From: an uncultured Lachnospiraceae bacterium
GTDB lineage: Bacteria > Bacillota > Clostridia > Lachnospirales > Lachnospiraceae
Direction of reading: 5' to 3'
NCBI GenBank assembly: GCA_910584965.1
Contig: CAJUDZ010000008.1
Span: forward strand, 1-64,000
Length of the DNA: 64,000 bases
The notes beneath the pieces are model-generated. The model ran no database searches. It was not told the origin of the DNA and was given only the letters and a program-made list of their open reading frames with translations. Positions 28,055 to 36,393 of this stretch are shown piece after piece (the stretch's first letter is position 1; each line of letters opens with the position of its first letter). Position numbers and translations under genes: made by a program.

Positions 28055-28069
28055 GGAAAATGCCCCCCT

Positions 28070-28633
28070 TTACGCTTTATAATTTCTGATTTTAATCCAT
28101 TGCAGATCTTCCGCCATTCTGCCGCCCGTCCGTTCAACGATCGCAAACGGATCGTATTCTTCCAGACCGAGCTCTTCCAGAATCAGATCCACATCTTCTC
28201 TCGTCCGCGGAAAACAGCGGCTCTCCAGAAACCGTTCAAAATCTTTCCAGTCAGGCCTTGCCTTGATGCCGAAAGCCCGGTGCAAAAGATCATCCGTCTC
28301 GTCGATGACCTCAATTTTTTCTTCCTCCCGGTTCACAAGTATCACGCTGCAGCAATCCTCTCCGCACATGAACTCCATGCGCATCGCGTATTCGGACGCA
28401 TCAATCCCCTCAAAAGCCTTATTCAGCCTTTCCCAGGACTTCGCCGTATTATAGTTTTCCTTTTCCCGCTCGTTATTCTGGTTCAGATACCCGGACAATA
28501 CCTGCCTGGAAATGCCGTATTCCTTCGCCAGCGCCGTAACCGTCGCTCCCATCTCGTGCCGTTCTCTGATCAGCTGTACATCCTGTGCCGAAAGCGCGGG
28601 TTTTCTCCCGGCCCCCCGTTCGTTCTTCGCCAT
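28070..28633 (-). CDS. HTH protein with HipA N-terminal-like domain
   Basis: A 187-residue protein. Residues 1-55 form a resolvase/Hin-type helix-turn-helix (MGATVTALAKEYGISRQVLSGYL). The rest resembles the HipA N-terminal part that precedes the kinase (SRCFPRTREDVDLILEELGL, then DLQWIKI). It is probably the DNA-binding partner of the kinase-like gene that follows. A strong promoter with a small palindrome (28661-28672) lies directly upstream, which suggests autoregulation. The partner role is an inference. Confidence 0.7.
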   Translation of the reverse strand: MAKNERGAGRKPALSAQDVQLIRERHEMGATVTALAKEYGISRQVLSGYLNQNNEREKENYNTAKSWERLNKAFEGIDASEYAMRMEFMCGEDCCSVILVNREEEKIEVIDETDDLLHRAFGIKARPDWKDFERFLESRCFPRTREDVDLILEELGLEEYDPFAIVERTGGRMAEDLQWIKIRNYKA

Positions 28634-28660
28634 ATTCCCTCTCTCCCTTCGTTTCGTTAC

Positions 28661-28716
28661 TCTGAAATCAGAAATTCTTATAATTCTATCATAAAAGGAA
28701 AAAAGAGAAGTGTCAA
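28661..28716 (-). promoter_or_regulatory. Promoter and possible operator of the HipA-like module
   Basis: On the minus strand: -35 TTGACA (28711-28716), 17-bp spacer, -10 TATGAT (28688-28693). The palindrome TCTGA-AA-TCAGA at 28661-28672 lies just downstream of the start point, a typical place for an autorepressor. Confidence 0.75.
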
Positions 28717-28753
28717 CAAATTAATTCGCTTACGCACCCGTAATTTCCTGTAT

Positions 28754-28835
28754 AAAAAATCGCCGCTCGGCAGCGGCGATTACAAGAATGCTTCGCATTC
28801 TCCCTTGAAATGGTTTCTGCTGCGGCAATTTCCTA
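28754..28835 (-). repeat. 82-bp three-hairpin repeat, copy 2
   Basis: Identical to 23391-23472 except one base. As in copy 1, it begins a few bases after the terminator of the upstream gene (here spoVAE) on the minus strand, and ends with a terminator-like GC-rich hairpin plus T6 ahead of the next gene. The hairpins are perfect in both copies. Confidence 0.85.
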
Positions 28836-28842
28836 ATAGAAT

Positions 28843-28871
28843 AAAAAAGGAATGCCCTTGCCGGGCATTCC
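28843..28871 (-). terminator. spoVAE terminator
   Basis: On the minus strand, GGAATGCCC and GGGCATTCC pair perfectly around a five-base loop, followed by six T. It begins only three bases after the spoVAE stop. Confidence 0.92.
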
Positions 28872-28873
28872 CC

Positions 28874-29230
28874 TCATCCTTTCATTTTCGGTTTAAAGAG
28901 CAGACTCGCCAGATAGGCGAACACGAGCGCCGCGCTGCATCCGACCGCGCCGTTTGTGAAACCGCCTTTGAACAGGCCGATAAAGCCGTCCTTGTCGATC
29001 GCCTCCTTGACGCCCTTCATCAGGATATTGCCGTATCCGAGCAGCGGCACGCCGGCTCCCGCGCCCGCGTATTCCATAAAGGGTTCATATAAACCGACCG
29101 CGCTGACCACCGCACCGAGACAGACGAGCAGTACCATGATTCTTCCCGGCAGCATCTTCGTTTTTTCCATTAAAATCTGCACCAGCGCACAGATCAGTCC
29201 TCCTACCCAGAACGCATTTACATAATCCAT
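28874..29230 (-). CDS. spoVAE: Stage V sporulation protein AE
   Basis: A 118-residue membrane protein that matches SpoVAE (MDYVNAFWVGGLICALVQ, GAGAGVPLLGYGNILMKG, FTNGAVGCSAALVFAYL). SpoVA proteins form the forespore channel for dipicolinic acid. The ATG at 29230 is eight bases after GAGG; the ATG two codons earlier is too close to it. In many spore formers the gene follows spoVAC and spoVAD directly. Here spoVAC is not in view and spoVAD begins 14 kb away, interrupted. Confidence 0.92.
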   Translation of the reverse strand: MDYVNAFWVGGLICALVQILMEKTKMLPGRIMVLLVCLGAVVSAVGLYEPFMEYAGAGAGVPLLGYGNILMKGVKEAIDKDGFIGLFKGGFTNGAVGCSAALVFAYLASLLFKPKMKG

Positions 29231-29260
29231 TTGCATAACCTCGCTTTATTGTCTTGATTC

Positions 29261-29302
29261 AAAAAAACAGATATCCCTGTCTTACGATAGAGATATCTGT
29301 TA
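29261..29302 (-). terminator. Terminator after aroK
   Basis: On the minus strand, AACAGATATC pairs with GATATCTGTT, with an inner CTATC/GACAG-type extension and a T7 tail. It separates the aroK-ridA transcript from spoVAE. Confidence 0.88.
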
Positions 29303-29397
29303 TTTTCTGCAATATTTTACGGGTTATTCATCCTCATCCGATATACCGGAAAAGAAACGCCCTGAGCGGCGCCGGTCAGAAACGATTCCCGGATATA

Positions 29398-29928
29398 TCA
29401 GAGCTTCCCCGCAATCTCCGCCACGATTTCCCGCAGCATTTTGTTCTCGCAGGGCAGTATGATATCCGCATATTTTTCATAAAGAGGCGTTCTTTCCTCA
29501 TAAAGAGACTCTAAGCTCTGCCCGTCCCGCAGCGCGACGCCGCGCTCGTTTAAATCGCCGAGCCGCTTTTCTATCGCCGCAAACGATAATTGCAGATAGA
29601 CGACCGTCCCGGTCCGCCCAAGATGCTCCATCGCCCTTTCCCCATAAACCACGCTTCCGCCGGTGGCGATAACGGCACCGGAAAACGCCAGCGATGCGTT
29701 GACCTCTTCTTCTATCCGCAGAAAACCGTTTAATCCCTTTTCTTCGATAATTTCATGAAGCAACATTCCCTGTTTTTCCTGGATGACCAGATCGGAATCC
29801 ACAAAGGGCCGCCCGAGCCGCTTGGCAAGCACGACGCCGACCGTGCTCTTGCCCGCGCCAGGCATCCCGATCAGCACGATGTTCTTCTTCGCGTCCGCGC
29901 CCTTTCCGGCATTATCCGAGGTACGCAA
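29398..29928 (-). CDS. aroK: Shikimate kinase
   Basis: A 176-residue shikimate kinase (fifth step of chorismate synthesis). It has Walker A GMPGAGKST near residue 21, the shikimate-binding VDSDLVI, FLRIEEE, and ATGGSVV. The residue after FVDSDL agrees with AroK rather than gluconate kinase. The ATG overlaps the ridA stop by 17 bp, so the genes are co-translated. The first 14 residues are an unusual charged extension. No other aro gene is adjacent. Confidence 0.88.
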   Translation of the reverse strand: MRTSDNAGKGADAKKNIVLIGMPGAGKSTVGVVLAKRLGRPFVDSDLVIQEKQGMLLHEIIEEKGLNGFLRIEEEVNASLAFSGAVIATGGSVVYGERAMEHLGRTGTVVYLQLSFAAIEKRLGDLNERGVALRDGQSLESLYEERTPLYEKYADIILPCENKMLREIVAEIAGKL

Positions 29929-30289
29929 TGACTTCTACCTCGCACAGCACGTCTTTCGGAAGCTGTTTTACCGCAACACAGCTTCTGGCCGGTTTTTCCG
30001 TGAAATATTTCTCGTAAACCGAGTTAAAAGCGGCAAAATCAGCCATCTCCGCAAGAAAACAGGTTGTTTTCACCACATTTTCATAACCCGTTCCGGCCGC
30101 CTTTAAGATTTCGCCCACGTTTTTCATGACCTGCTCGGCCTGCTGTGTAATGTTTTCCCCGGTGATTTCGCCGCTTGCCGGGTCGATCGGAATCTGTCCG
30201 GATGCAAAAAGCATCTTATCCGCAATGATTCCCTGTGAATATGGCCCGATCGCCGCCGGCGCCTTGTCTGTTGCAACTTTTTTTAACAT
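29912..30289 (-). CDS. ridA: RidA family enamine/imine deaminase
   Basis: A 125-residue RidA (YjgF) protein. It hydrolyses reactive enamines such as 2-aminoacrylate formed by PLP enzymes. Family signatures: AAIGPYSQGI near residue 12, FASGQIPIDPASG near 30 and the active-site Arg in ARSCVAVKQLPKDVLCEVE. Length is normal. It is co-transcribed with aroK and the small gene upstream. Confidence 0.93.
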   Translation of the reverse strand: MLKKVATDKAPAAIGPYSQGIIADKMLFASGQIPIDPASGEITGENITQQAEQVMKNVGEILKAAGTGYENVVKTTCFLAEMADFAAFNSVYEKYFTEKPARSCVAVKQLPKDVLCEVEVIAYLG

Positions 30290-30321
30290 ATCTTTTCCGC
30301 CTTTCTTTGTATCGTTTTGTG

Positions 30322-30549
30322 CTATTCAAACCGCACCTTCACATAAAACCCCCGGTCATTCTCGATGATTTCGAGAACCTCGCCTTCCCGCTCCAGCATT
30401 CTCTCGGGAAAAGGGAAATTCCCCGACATCGCAAGAGACGGGTTGATCGTATAATAGTAATTGCTCGGAAGCACGCCCTCCGTTACCGTAACATGATCGC
30501 CCTCTTTTAAAAGGCCGGGGCGTTCCATTTTAAATTCCATTTCGCGCAT
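30322..30549 (-). CDS. Small conserved hypothetical protein
   Basis: A 75-residue acidic protein (LLKEGDHVTVTEGVLPSNYYY, then GEVLEIIENDRGFYVKVRF). The pattern of short beta strands around a GDHV/GEV turn suggests an SH3-like barrel. TGAGGA precedes the ATG by six bases. It is the first gene of the ridA-aroK unit. No function can be given. Confidence 0.65.
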   Translation of the reverse strand: MREMEFKMERPGLLKEGDHVTVTEGVLPSNYYYTINPSLAMSGNFPFPERMLEREGEVLEIIENDRGFYVKVRFE

Positions 30550-30636
30550 TGCCGTTCCTCATCTGATGCCGCGCCGGCAAAGGACCCGCGCCGGGGACAT
30601 TTTCTATTCAATAATATAGCACAGAGAGCGCAAAAA

Positions 30637-32538
30637 TCATACTATTTTTTTAACCTCCCTGTCATAAGTAAAAATGCCGTTGACCTCTTCTTCCACATCG
30701 GAAAGCTGCGTATAGACGCCGGCGCATAAGCCGTCCGGTATCTGCGCTTCCATCTTTTTCATCCGCACGCCGTAGGCGGCGTTTAAACCCGCACTGTCTT
30801 TGTGGATTCCGTATCCGTACAGCTTCTTACAGGCGCTGTGCCCCGGAATGCGCAGGGAATAACCGCCAAACTCCGACAATACGGTGGCGCGTTCCTGTTC
30901 CGGCGCGAATTTCAGGCTGAAAAAATAGTGGTGAATGCTCTGCATATCGCCGCCGCTCTGGTCGAACCAGCCGCTGGCCTGATCGATGAGGCGGCTGTCG
31001 TCGCAGGCTCTCGCGATCTCCGTTATTTTTTCCGCGTAAAACTGTCCCCACCCTTCGTTAAAGAGCACCCATGCCGCGATGCTTGGATGGCCCTTCAAAA
31101 GCCGGATTGTCTCCTTCATTTCCCGGACGAACTCCCTTCTTCCCTTCCGGTCCGCGCGGGCTAAAAGCGACAGACAGGTATCCCGCATATTCCATCTTTT
31201 TCTGGAAAAGAGCGTGGCCGCATAGGTCACAAACCAGTGCTTATAATAAGAACCGCCGTTCACCATGTCCTGCCATACGATCATGCCGAGCCTGTCGCAA
31301 TGGTAGTACCACCGCTGGGGTTCGATCTTGACATGCTTTCTGAGCATGTTAAATCCCATCTTCTTCATTTCGGATATATCGAAAACATACGCCGAATCGG
31401 AAGGCGCCGTATAAAGGCCGTCCGGCCAGTATCCCTGATCGAGCACGCCGTTCTGGAACTGAACCCGTCCGTTTAAGCAGATGCGCGGTATCCCTTTTTC
31501 ATCCTTTTGTATGGAAAAAGTGCGCAGCGCAAAATAACTGACTACCGTATCTTCCCCCATCGTAACCGTAAAATAGTACAGATAGGGCATTTCGCATGTC
31601 CAGGGCCTGACAACCGGAAGGGAAATTTCCAGCGCCCGGTTGGAAAAGCCGCATGCCTCCGCCAAAATGTTCCGGGACGGGCTGCCGGCCGGCTCCCCGT
31701 TCCCGTTTTCCCCGGACCCGCCCTGATACAGCGCCGGTTCCCGAATCTGAACCCGTACCGGCATTTCGGCGTCCGAACATACCGTAATCCGCACGCTCCC
31801 GCATGCCGCATCCGAACGGGAGGCATTTCGGGCCGATTCTGTCCGTAATGTTCCCGTTTCCGCCGTTTCTTCACGCACCGCACCGGCCAGTACCGGCTCC
31901 GTCAGCAGCTCTTTCACATACTGTGAAGGCACATACTCCATCCAGACGGTCTGCCAGATACCGCTCTGGGCGGTATAGAACATGCCGCCCCGTTTCAGCT
32001 TCTGTTTTCCCCTCGCATGATAGGAAGTATCGCTTAAATCCCGCACGACGAGCACAAGCTCGCTTTCGGAACCGTCACAGCCTTCCTTTTCCGGGCCGGA
32101 CGCCTGCGGCGGCGCCCCGTCCTCTCCCAGGCAGTATACCGTAATATCCAGCGAAAAAGGCAGATAACCGCCCATATGCCTCCCCGCCTCCCGGCCGTTC
32201 ACACGGACGAGACAGGCCTGGTCCACCGCCCCGAAATGCAGAATCAGCCGGAAGCCGGCCCGCAGTTTTTCCCTATCCACGTACAGCTTCTTCCGATACC
32301 ACAGATATTCTTCCGGTTGTAACTGCCTGCCCACGCCGGATAAGGCGCTTTCCGGGGAAAAGGGCACGAGAATCCTGCCGTCATATTTTGCCGGTTTCCG
32401 GCATTTTTTCGTAAAAGCATAATCCCAATATCCGTTCAGATTTACATAACTTTCTCTCTGTAAGAGCGGGCGGGGATATTCCTGCAGCACATGGTCACAG
32501 TCCAGCGCCCTGCCCCAGCGCGTATATAATTGTTCCAT
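30637..32538 (-). CDS. Glycoside hydrolase family 2 enzyme
   Basis: A 633-residue cytoplasmic GH2 enzyme with the sugar-binding, immunoglobulin-like and TIM-barrel domains in order. The acid/base Glu is in LFNEGWGQF and the nucleophile Glu is in LSEFGGY. It starts with PRPLLQRESYVNLNGYWDY, typical for beta-galactosidase/beta-glucuronidase-like members. The ATG at 32538 follows GGAGGG and avoids overlap with the upstream gene. No signal peptide, so substrates are imported oligosaccharides. The exact sugar is not clear. Confidence 0.92.
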   Translation of the reverse strand: MEQLYTRWGRALDCDHVLQEYPRPLLQRESYVNLNGYWDYAFTKKCRKPAKYDGRILVPFSPESALSGVGRQLQPEEYLWYRKKLYVDREKLRAGFRLILHFGAVDQACLVRVNGREAGRHMGGYLPFSLDITVYCLGEDGAPPQASGPEKEGCDGSESELVLVVRDLSDTSYHARGKQKLKRGGMFYTAQSGIWQTVWMEYVPSQYVKELLTEPVLAGAVREETAETGTLRTESARNASRSDAACGSVRITVCSDAEMPVRVQIREPALYQGGSGENGNGEPAGSPSRNILAEACGFSNRALEISLPVVRPWTCEMPYLYYFTVTMGEDTVVSYFALRTFSIQKDEKGIPRICLNGRVQFQNGVLDQGYWPDGLYTAPSDSAYVFDISEMKKMGFNMLRKHVKIEPQRWYYHCDRLGMIVWQDMVNGGSYYKHWFVTYAATLFSRKRWNMRDTCLSLLARADRKGRREFVREMKETIRLLKGHPSIAAWVLFNEGWGQFYAEKITEIARACDDSRLIDQASGWFDQSGGDMQSIHHYFFSLKFAPEQERATVLSEFGGYSLRIPGHSACKKLYGYGIHKDSAGLNAAYGVRMKKMEAQIPDGLCAGVYTQLSDVEEEVNGIFTYDREVKKIV

Positions 32539-32570
32539 TCGGTTCCCTCCATACGGCAATCGTTCTTTCG

Positions 32571-32837
32571 TCATTCCCGGTTCATTTCGGCCAGAAGCGC
32601 CATTATGTTATCGTAATTCTCCGGCCGGTGCGGAAAAATGCAGTCCGTGCAGTCTTTGACGCGCTTTCCGTTCATTTCTATGTACCGCGGCGCGCCCGGA
32701 CATCTGTTATTACCGCCGCAATTTTCTGCAAAATAAAAAGGACAGTAACAGAACAGACAGTTGAAATGCTCCAGTCCTTTATGACAGGGAAAATAGGCGC
32801 AGTCCCTGTTTTCAAAAAAGCGATAGGAATTTTCCAT
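32571..32837 (-). CDS. Cysteine-rich small domain protein
   Basis: An 88-residue protein with nine Cys in the pattern CAYFPCHKG, CLFCYCPFYF, CGG, RCPG, CTDCIFPHR. This fits the cysteine-rich small domain (PF04071-like), which is thought to bind metal. The ATG at 32837 has GGAGG upstream, and the longer reading is rejected. It overlaps or abuts the genes on both sides. In other genomes this family occurs near cobalamin genes, in line with the MetH-like gene upstream. Confidence 0.85.
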   Translation of the reverse strand: MENSYRFFENRDCAYFPCHKGLEHFNCLFCYCPFYFAENCGGNNRCPGAPRYIEMNGKRVKDCTDCIFPHRPENYDNIMALLAEMNRE

Positions 32838-32857
32838 CTTTCCTCCATTCTGAACTT

Positions 32858-33523
32858 TTAATGCCAAAGGAACGGGCCTTCTGCGCCGGAGACGGCATCC
32901 CGTGCCGTCCTGAACGCACAGCCCCTGCTGCCGCAGCCCGCGCAGATTCCCTCACACCGCACGTTTGCGTCCTTTGTCAGCTCCGCCACGAAAACGACGC
33001 TTTTTTTCGGCAAAAGGCAGAAAGCCTGATTGCATGTGACGCGTTCCGTCAGCCCCTCCAGCAGTCCCGGCAGCCGCTCCAGCGGATACGCCGCCCCGTC
33101 CCCCGGAAAATGATAACGCGCCGCATGCCAGCCCGTCGTTTCCGCAATACGGCGGCTGTAAGCCTCATAGCTTTGCAACAGCAGTTCGCCGGCCAGCGCT
33201 TCCAGCATATAGCTTTTCGACAGACGGCCCTGTCCGCTGTAATCGTCCTGTAAAGAATCAACTCCCGCTCCAAGCGATATGACGACCCGTTCGTACCGCA
33301 CCTCTCCCGGCTCTTTTGCCTGCGTTTCAAAAGGCCGGGCGATACCCGGCCCTGCCGGCCTGCTTTCCCAGAAAGCCTCCTTTTGCAGCAGCGGAAGCAT
33401 TTCCCGCGCCGTTTCTCTCAGTTCTTCCGTTCCCGATTCATCGTAATGATACCTGACCCGCACTTTTTCCAAAAACACGTCGGTCGGAAAATGATCAAGC
33501 AAATCCGTAAAAAAAGCCGGCAT
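32858..33523 (-). CDS. Vitamin B12-dependent methionine synthase activation-domain-like protein
   Basis: A 221-residue protein with the MetH reactivation-domain pattern: VVISLGAGVDSL near residue 83, SKSYMLEALAGELLLQSYEA, YHFPGDGAAYPLERL and LLPKKSVVFVAELTKD. The C-terminus holds CEGICAGCGSRGC, a Cys cluster also found in stand-alone clostridial members. In MetH this domain binds S-adenosylmethionine to reactivate oxidised cobalamin; short MetH proteins that lack it rely on separate versions. The start follows AGGAG. Assignment rests on pattern, so the exact role is open. Confidence 0.7.
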   Translation of the reverse strand: MPAFFTDLLDHFPTDVFLEKVRVRYHYDESGTEELRETAREMLPLLQKEAFWESRPAGPGIARPFETQAKEPGEVRYERVVISLGAGVDSLQDDYSGQGRLSKSYMLEALAGELLLQSYEAYSRRIAETTGWHAARYHFPGDGAAYPLERLPGLLEGLTERVTCNQAFCLLPKKSVVFVAELTKDANVRCEGICAGCGSRGCAFRTARDAVSGAEGPFLWH

Positions 33524-33554
33524 GGCTGTTCTCCTTTGTATCTGACGTTTCTCC

Positions 33555-33787
33555 TCGCTTCTATCAGGCATTTGCGAAACACACTATTTCAGGACAGCAG
33601 TTGTGCAGAACAGACAAATCATAAGCAGGGTGCTGTGTCGCCGCCGGTGTTTGGACGCCGTACTTTGGCGTCTTATGCACCGCTGCCGGCGACAGTGCAG
33701 CGAAAGCGTGCCCTGCGGTGATTGTCTGTTTTGTACAACGGAAGCCCTCGAAAACACAGTTTCGCAAATGCCTGTTATCGCTTCTAT
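33555..33787. mobile_element. 213-bp palindromic MITE-like element with flanking direct repeats
   Basis: A 16-bp perfect terminal inverted repeat, CAGGCATTTGCGAAAC at 33565-33580 and its complement at 33759-33774. More inverted segments lie inside (GTTGTNCANAACAGACAA and a central GACGCC/GGCGTC hairpin), so the whole can fold into one long hairpin. The 10-bp sequence TCGCTTCTAT flanks both sides (33555-33564 and 33778-33787), as a target duplication would. No gene inside. It lies between spoVAD and the MetH-like gene. It could also act as a transcription terminator. Confidence 0.75.
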
Positions 33788-33840
33788 AATAAATATAAAT
33801 ACCCTTTCCCATGCTCCCCGAAAGGCCTGCCTGCCAAATT

Positions 33841-34239
33841 TTACCGGCAGCTTTCCAGCACCACTCCGTGGGCAATGCCCGGTATCGTCTGTCCCTCGTT
33901 AAAGCTCGTCTTGCTTAACAGCGCCCCGGTCGGCAGAAAAAGCACCCTTTTCCAGACGCCCTCTTCAATCTTTTTCAGAATATAGGCCGATAAAATGACC
34001 GCCGAGCAGCCGCATCCCGAACCGCCCGCATTGGTGTTCTGCTTTTCGCTGTCGAAAATTTCCATGCCGCAGTCCATGTGCTGTCTGGTAATGTCAATGC
34101 CGTCTTTCGACAACAGCTCGAACAGAAGCTGCCGGCCCACCGAGCCCAGGTCTCCGGTAATGATCTTATCGTAATCGCCCGGCGTCCTGTCAAAATCCGC
34201 CAGGTGCTGCCGGATGGAGTCTGCGGCGGCAGGGGCCAT
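33841..34239 (-). pseudogene. spoVAD: spoVAD, 3' part (separated by the integrated element)
   Basis: Encodes the last 132 residues of SpoVAD: MAPAAADSIRQHLADF, then GDYDKIITGDLGSVG, HMDCGMEIFD, AGGSGCGCSAVILSAY and LPTGALLSKT. The 5' part is at 42877-43505 on the same strand. Fusing the halves at the shared MAPAA codons gives 337 residues, practically the normal length (338 in Bacillus subtilis). As the window stands the gene has no promoter or ribosome site of its own and is interrupted, not decayed: I see no internal stop or frameshift. Confidence 0.93.
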
Positions 34240-34258
34240 TGTCAAGATAGGACCATAT
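34226..34258. repeat. Left junction (att site) of the integrated element
   Basis: Core GCGGCAGGGGCCAT at 34226-34239 repeats the right junction core with one difference. Four bases further inside the element is the arm AAGATAGGACCATAT (34244-34258), the imperfect reverse complement of the arm in the right junction. Chromosomal spoVAD sequence lies to the left of the core. Confidence 0.85.
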
Positions 34259-34338
34259 ATTTTTCCCTAAATTTTCCCTTGTTCATAACATCTGTTTTTT
34301 ATTGTGAATAACATATGTTTTTACGCAAAACACGATGT

Positions 34339-34593
34339 TCACAGAGAATTTAGCATCTCACAGAATTTTTCCTCACATAATGCTTCTAATCTTTCTTCTT
34401 TCAAATCGATTACCCTATTTATGCTTCCGGAAAACTCCTCAAAAAGCTCTCTTTTTCTGTTTGATGTCAATTTATCTGATGCTTTGGCAAAACCATTATC
34501 AGGGAAGACCACTACCACCTCTGACATTTCTATCTGCAGCACTTCATCCAGTATTACTTTCCCGTTTTCGTATTTTCCTTTTACAGCTAACAC
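34339..34593 (-). CDS. Small antitoxin-like protein
   Basis: A protein of about 84 residues starting VLAVKGKYENGKVILDE, a beta-hairpin motif (KGKYENGKVILDE...EVVVVFPD) seen in VapB/AF2212-like and DUF2281-type antitoxins. The GTG at 34593 lies seven bases after GGGG; an earlier GTG at 34602 is possible. No toxin gene is adjacent; the recombinase gene is upstream on the same strand. It may be the antitoxin half of a lost pair. Confidence 0.6.
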   Translation of the reverse strand: MLAVKGKYENGKVILDEVLQIEMSEVVVVFPDNGFAKASDKLTSNRKRELFEEFSGSINRVIDLKEERLEALCEEKFCEMLNSL

Positions 34594-34679
34594 TTTTATC
34601 ACCCCAATCTTCCAAAAATATATCCGCTATTCAAAAATATAGTAACACAAACCGGATATATACCGCTATAAAGTCTTGC

Positions 34680-36383
34680 CTATGCTTCCAGTAAGGTCTT
34701 TATCCGTTCCTGTCCAAGCAGATTTTGATTATTTTCAATGTATTCCATTGCTTCCTTGAACGGATTCTGATATTTAAAAACAATCTTAATATTTTTATCT
34801 TCATAAACATAAATCATGTCGATTAATGCTACAACTACTTCTCTGGTCAGTATATCTATATTTCTGTACTGAATGAAATTTTCGATAAACTGATTACTGC
34901 CATCCTGTCCTTTCTCTGCTTCTCCAATCTTACTTTGCAAGTCGAAAACTTTATTCATGGCATTTTCTTTTTGTATTTCAAAACGTTTCTTTAACTCTGT
35001 ATATTCCTCTTTAGAAATAACACCTGATTTCCAATCCGGATACAAGTCTAACATCATATGTTCTGCTTTTTCCACTTCATTTTTTGCCTGTTCCAGCATC
35101 TTATTTAATCGGACAGATTCCTTATTCGTTTTTTCATTGGCATTAATAGACTTAATAGCCTCGTCCATGTCAACAGCCAGTGCAACTTGTGTTTGAATGG
35201 ATGCCAGGACAATTTTTTCCAGCTTATCTGCTCTTGTTGTATGTTTACTGCAGGCAGTCTTATCTATTTTGTTATGTGTTTTACAAATGTAATAAGTATA
35301 ATCGCCATAGTCATGATGATGTTCTTTCCGAACCATACTTCTGCCACAATCTCCGCATTTGATAAAACCGGAAAACAAATAAACTTTTGTCATATCCGGA
35401 GCTTTCCTTGTATTTCTCGCCAGCAGTTCCTGTACTGTCTTAAAATCTTCCTTGCTGATAATTGGTTCATGCGTATTTTCTACAACAATCCAATCATCCT
35501 TTTCCTGCCTCTGCGTAATCTGTACCTTATAGCTTTTTACTTTCAAGATACCTTGTACAAGATTTCCAATATACATCTGATTGCCCAAAATACGTCTGAC
35601 AGAACTATCCGGCCACTTTCCGCTGCCTATCTTTTCATATCTGTTTTTATAATTCAATCCCTGTGTTTTTTTATAACTAGATGGATTGGGAATCCCCATA
35701 CCGTTCAATTTCTGCGCGATTGCAAGTATACTCATGCCGGATATATACCACCTGAATATATCTCTTACTATTTCTGCCGCTTCATCATCGATTACAAGAT
35801 GATTGTGGTCATCCGGGTCTTTTTTATATCCATAACAGGCAAAGGAACCTATATGTTTCCCCTGTTTTCGCTTCATATCTAACGAGCTTCTCACTTTATT
35901 CGATATGTCTCTGCAATATTCATCATTAATCAGATTTTTGAAAGGAACAATAATATTGTTCATCGTCTGGGGATTCTTTACGCTATCCAGATTATCAGTT
36001 AAAGATATAAAACGAATATCCATAAGCGGAAAAATTTTCTCAATGTACTGCCCAACATCAATATAATTTCGGCCAAATCGAGATAAATCCTTGACAATGA
36101 CACAATTTACTTCATCATTCCGAATATCTGACATCATACGGATAAATTCCGGTCTTTCAAAATTTGTTCCGCTCCAGCCATCATCCATATATACATCATA
36201 AACGACAATATCCGGTTCTAAAGATACATACTGCTGTAATAACTCTTTCTGATTTATTACACTGTCGCTTTCTTCTTTGTCCCCGTCTTCTCTGGATAAA
36301 CGTACATAAAGAGCAGCCTGCCAAACTTTATTTTTGCCAGCCTGCTTACGATTCTTCATTTGAACATTATTTACCGCCAACAT
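34680..36383 (-). CDS. Large serine recombinase (TnpX/TndX-like)
   Basis: A 567-residue recombinase. The catalytic Ser is residue 30 in AALYVRLSRED. The resolvase domain continues with DDGWSGTNFERPEF and VKDLSRFGRNYIDVG. The recombinase domain follows (about 190-320), then a zinc-ribbon CGDCGRSM...CKTH...CSKH near 350-390, and a coiled-coil near 425-500. This layout is that of large serine recombinases which integrate and excise elements without homology. It lies 0.45 kb from the left junction and reads toward it. GGAGG precedes the ATG. It is the predicted enzyme for movement of this element. Confidence 0.95.
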   Translation of the reverse strand: MLAVNNVQMKNRKQAGKNKVWQAALYVRLSREDGDKEESDSVINQKELLQQYVSLEPDIVVYDVYMDDGWSGTNFERPEFIRMMSDIRNDEVNCVIVKDLSRFGRNYIDVGQYIEKIFPLMDIRFISLTDNLDSVKNPQTMNNIIVPFKNLINDEYCRDISNKVRSSLDMKRKQGKHIGSFACYGYKKDPDDHNHLVIDDEAAEIVRDIFRWYISGMSILAIAQKLNGMGIPNPSSYKKTQGLNYKNRYEKIGSGKWPDSSVRRILGNQMYIGNLVQGILKVKSYKVQITQRQEKDDWIVVENTHEPIISKEDFKTVQELLARNTRKAPDMTKVYLFSGFIKCGDCGRSMVRKEHHHDYGDYTYYICKTHNKIDKTACSKHTTRADKLEKIVLASIQTQVALAVDMDEAIKSINANEKTNKESVRLNKMLEQAKNEVEKAEHMMLDLYPDWKSGVISKEEYTELKKRFEIQKENAMNKVFDLQSKIGEAEKGQDGSNQFIENFIQYRNIDILTREVVVALIDMIYVYEDKNIKIVFKYQNPFKEAMEYIENNQNLLGQERIKTLLEA

Positions 36384-36393
36384 AGTATAACCT

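Noticed and set aside
33603..33902. Plus-strand open frame of 99 codons within the palindrome
   Set aside because: It overlaps the inverted-repeat element and the spoVAD end, has no ribosome site and an odd Cys/Arg composition caused by the repeats.
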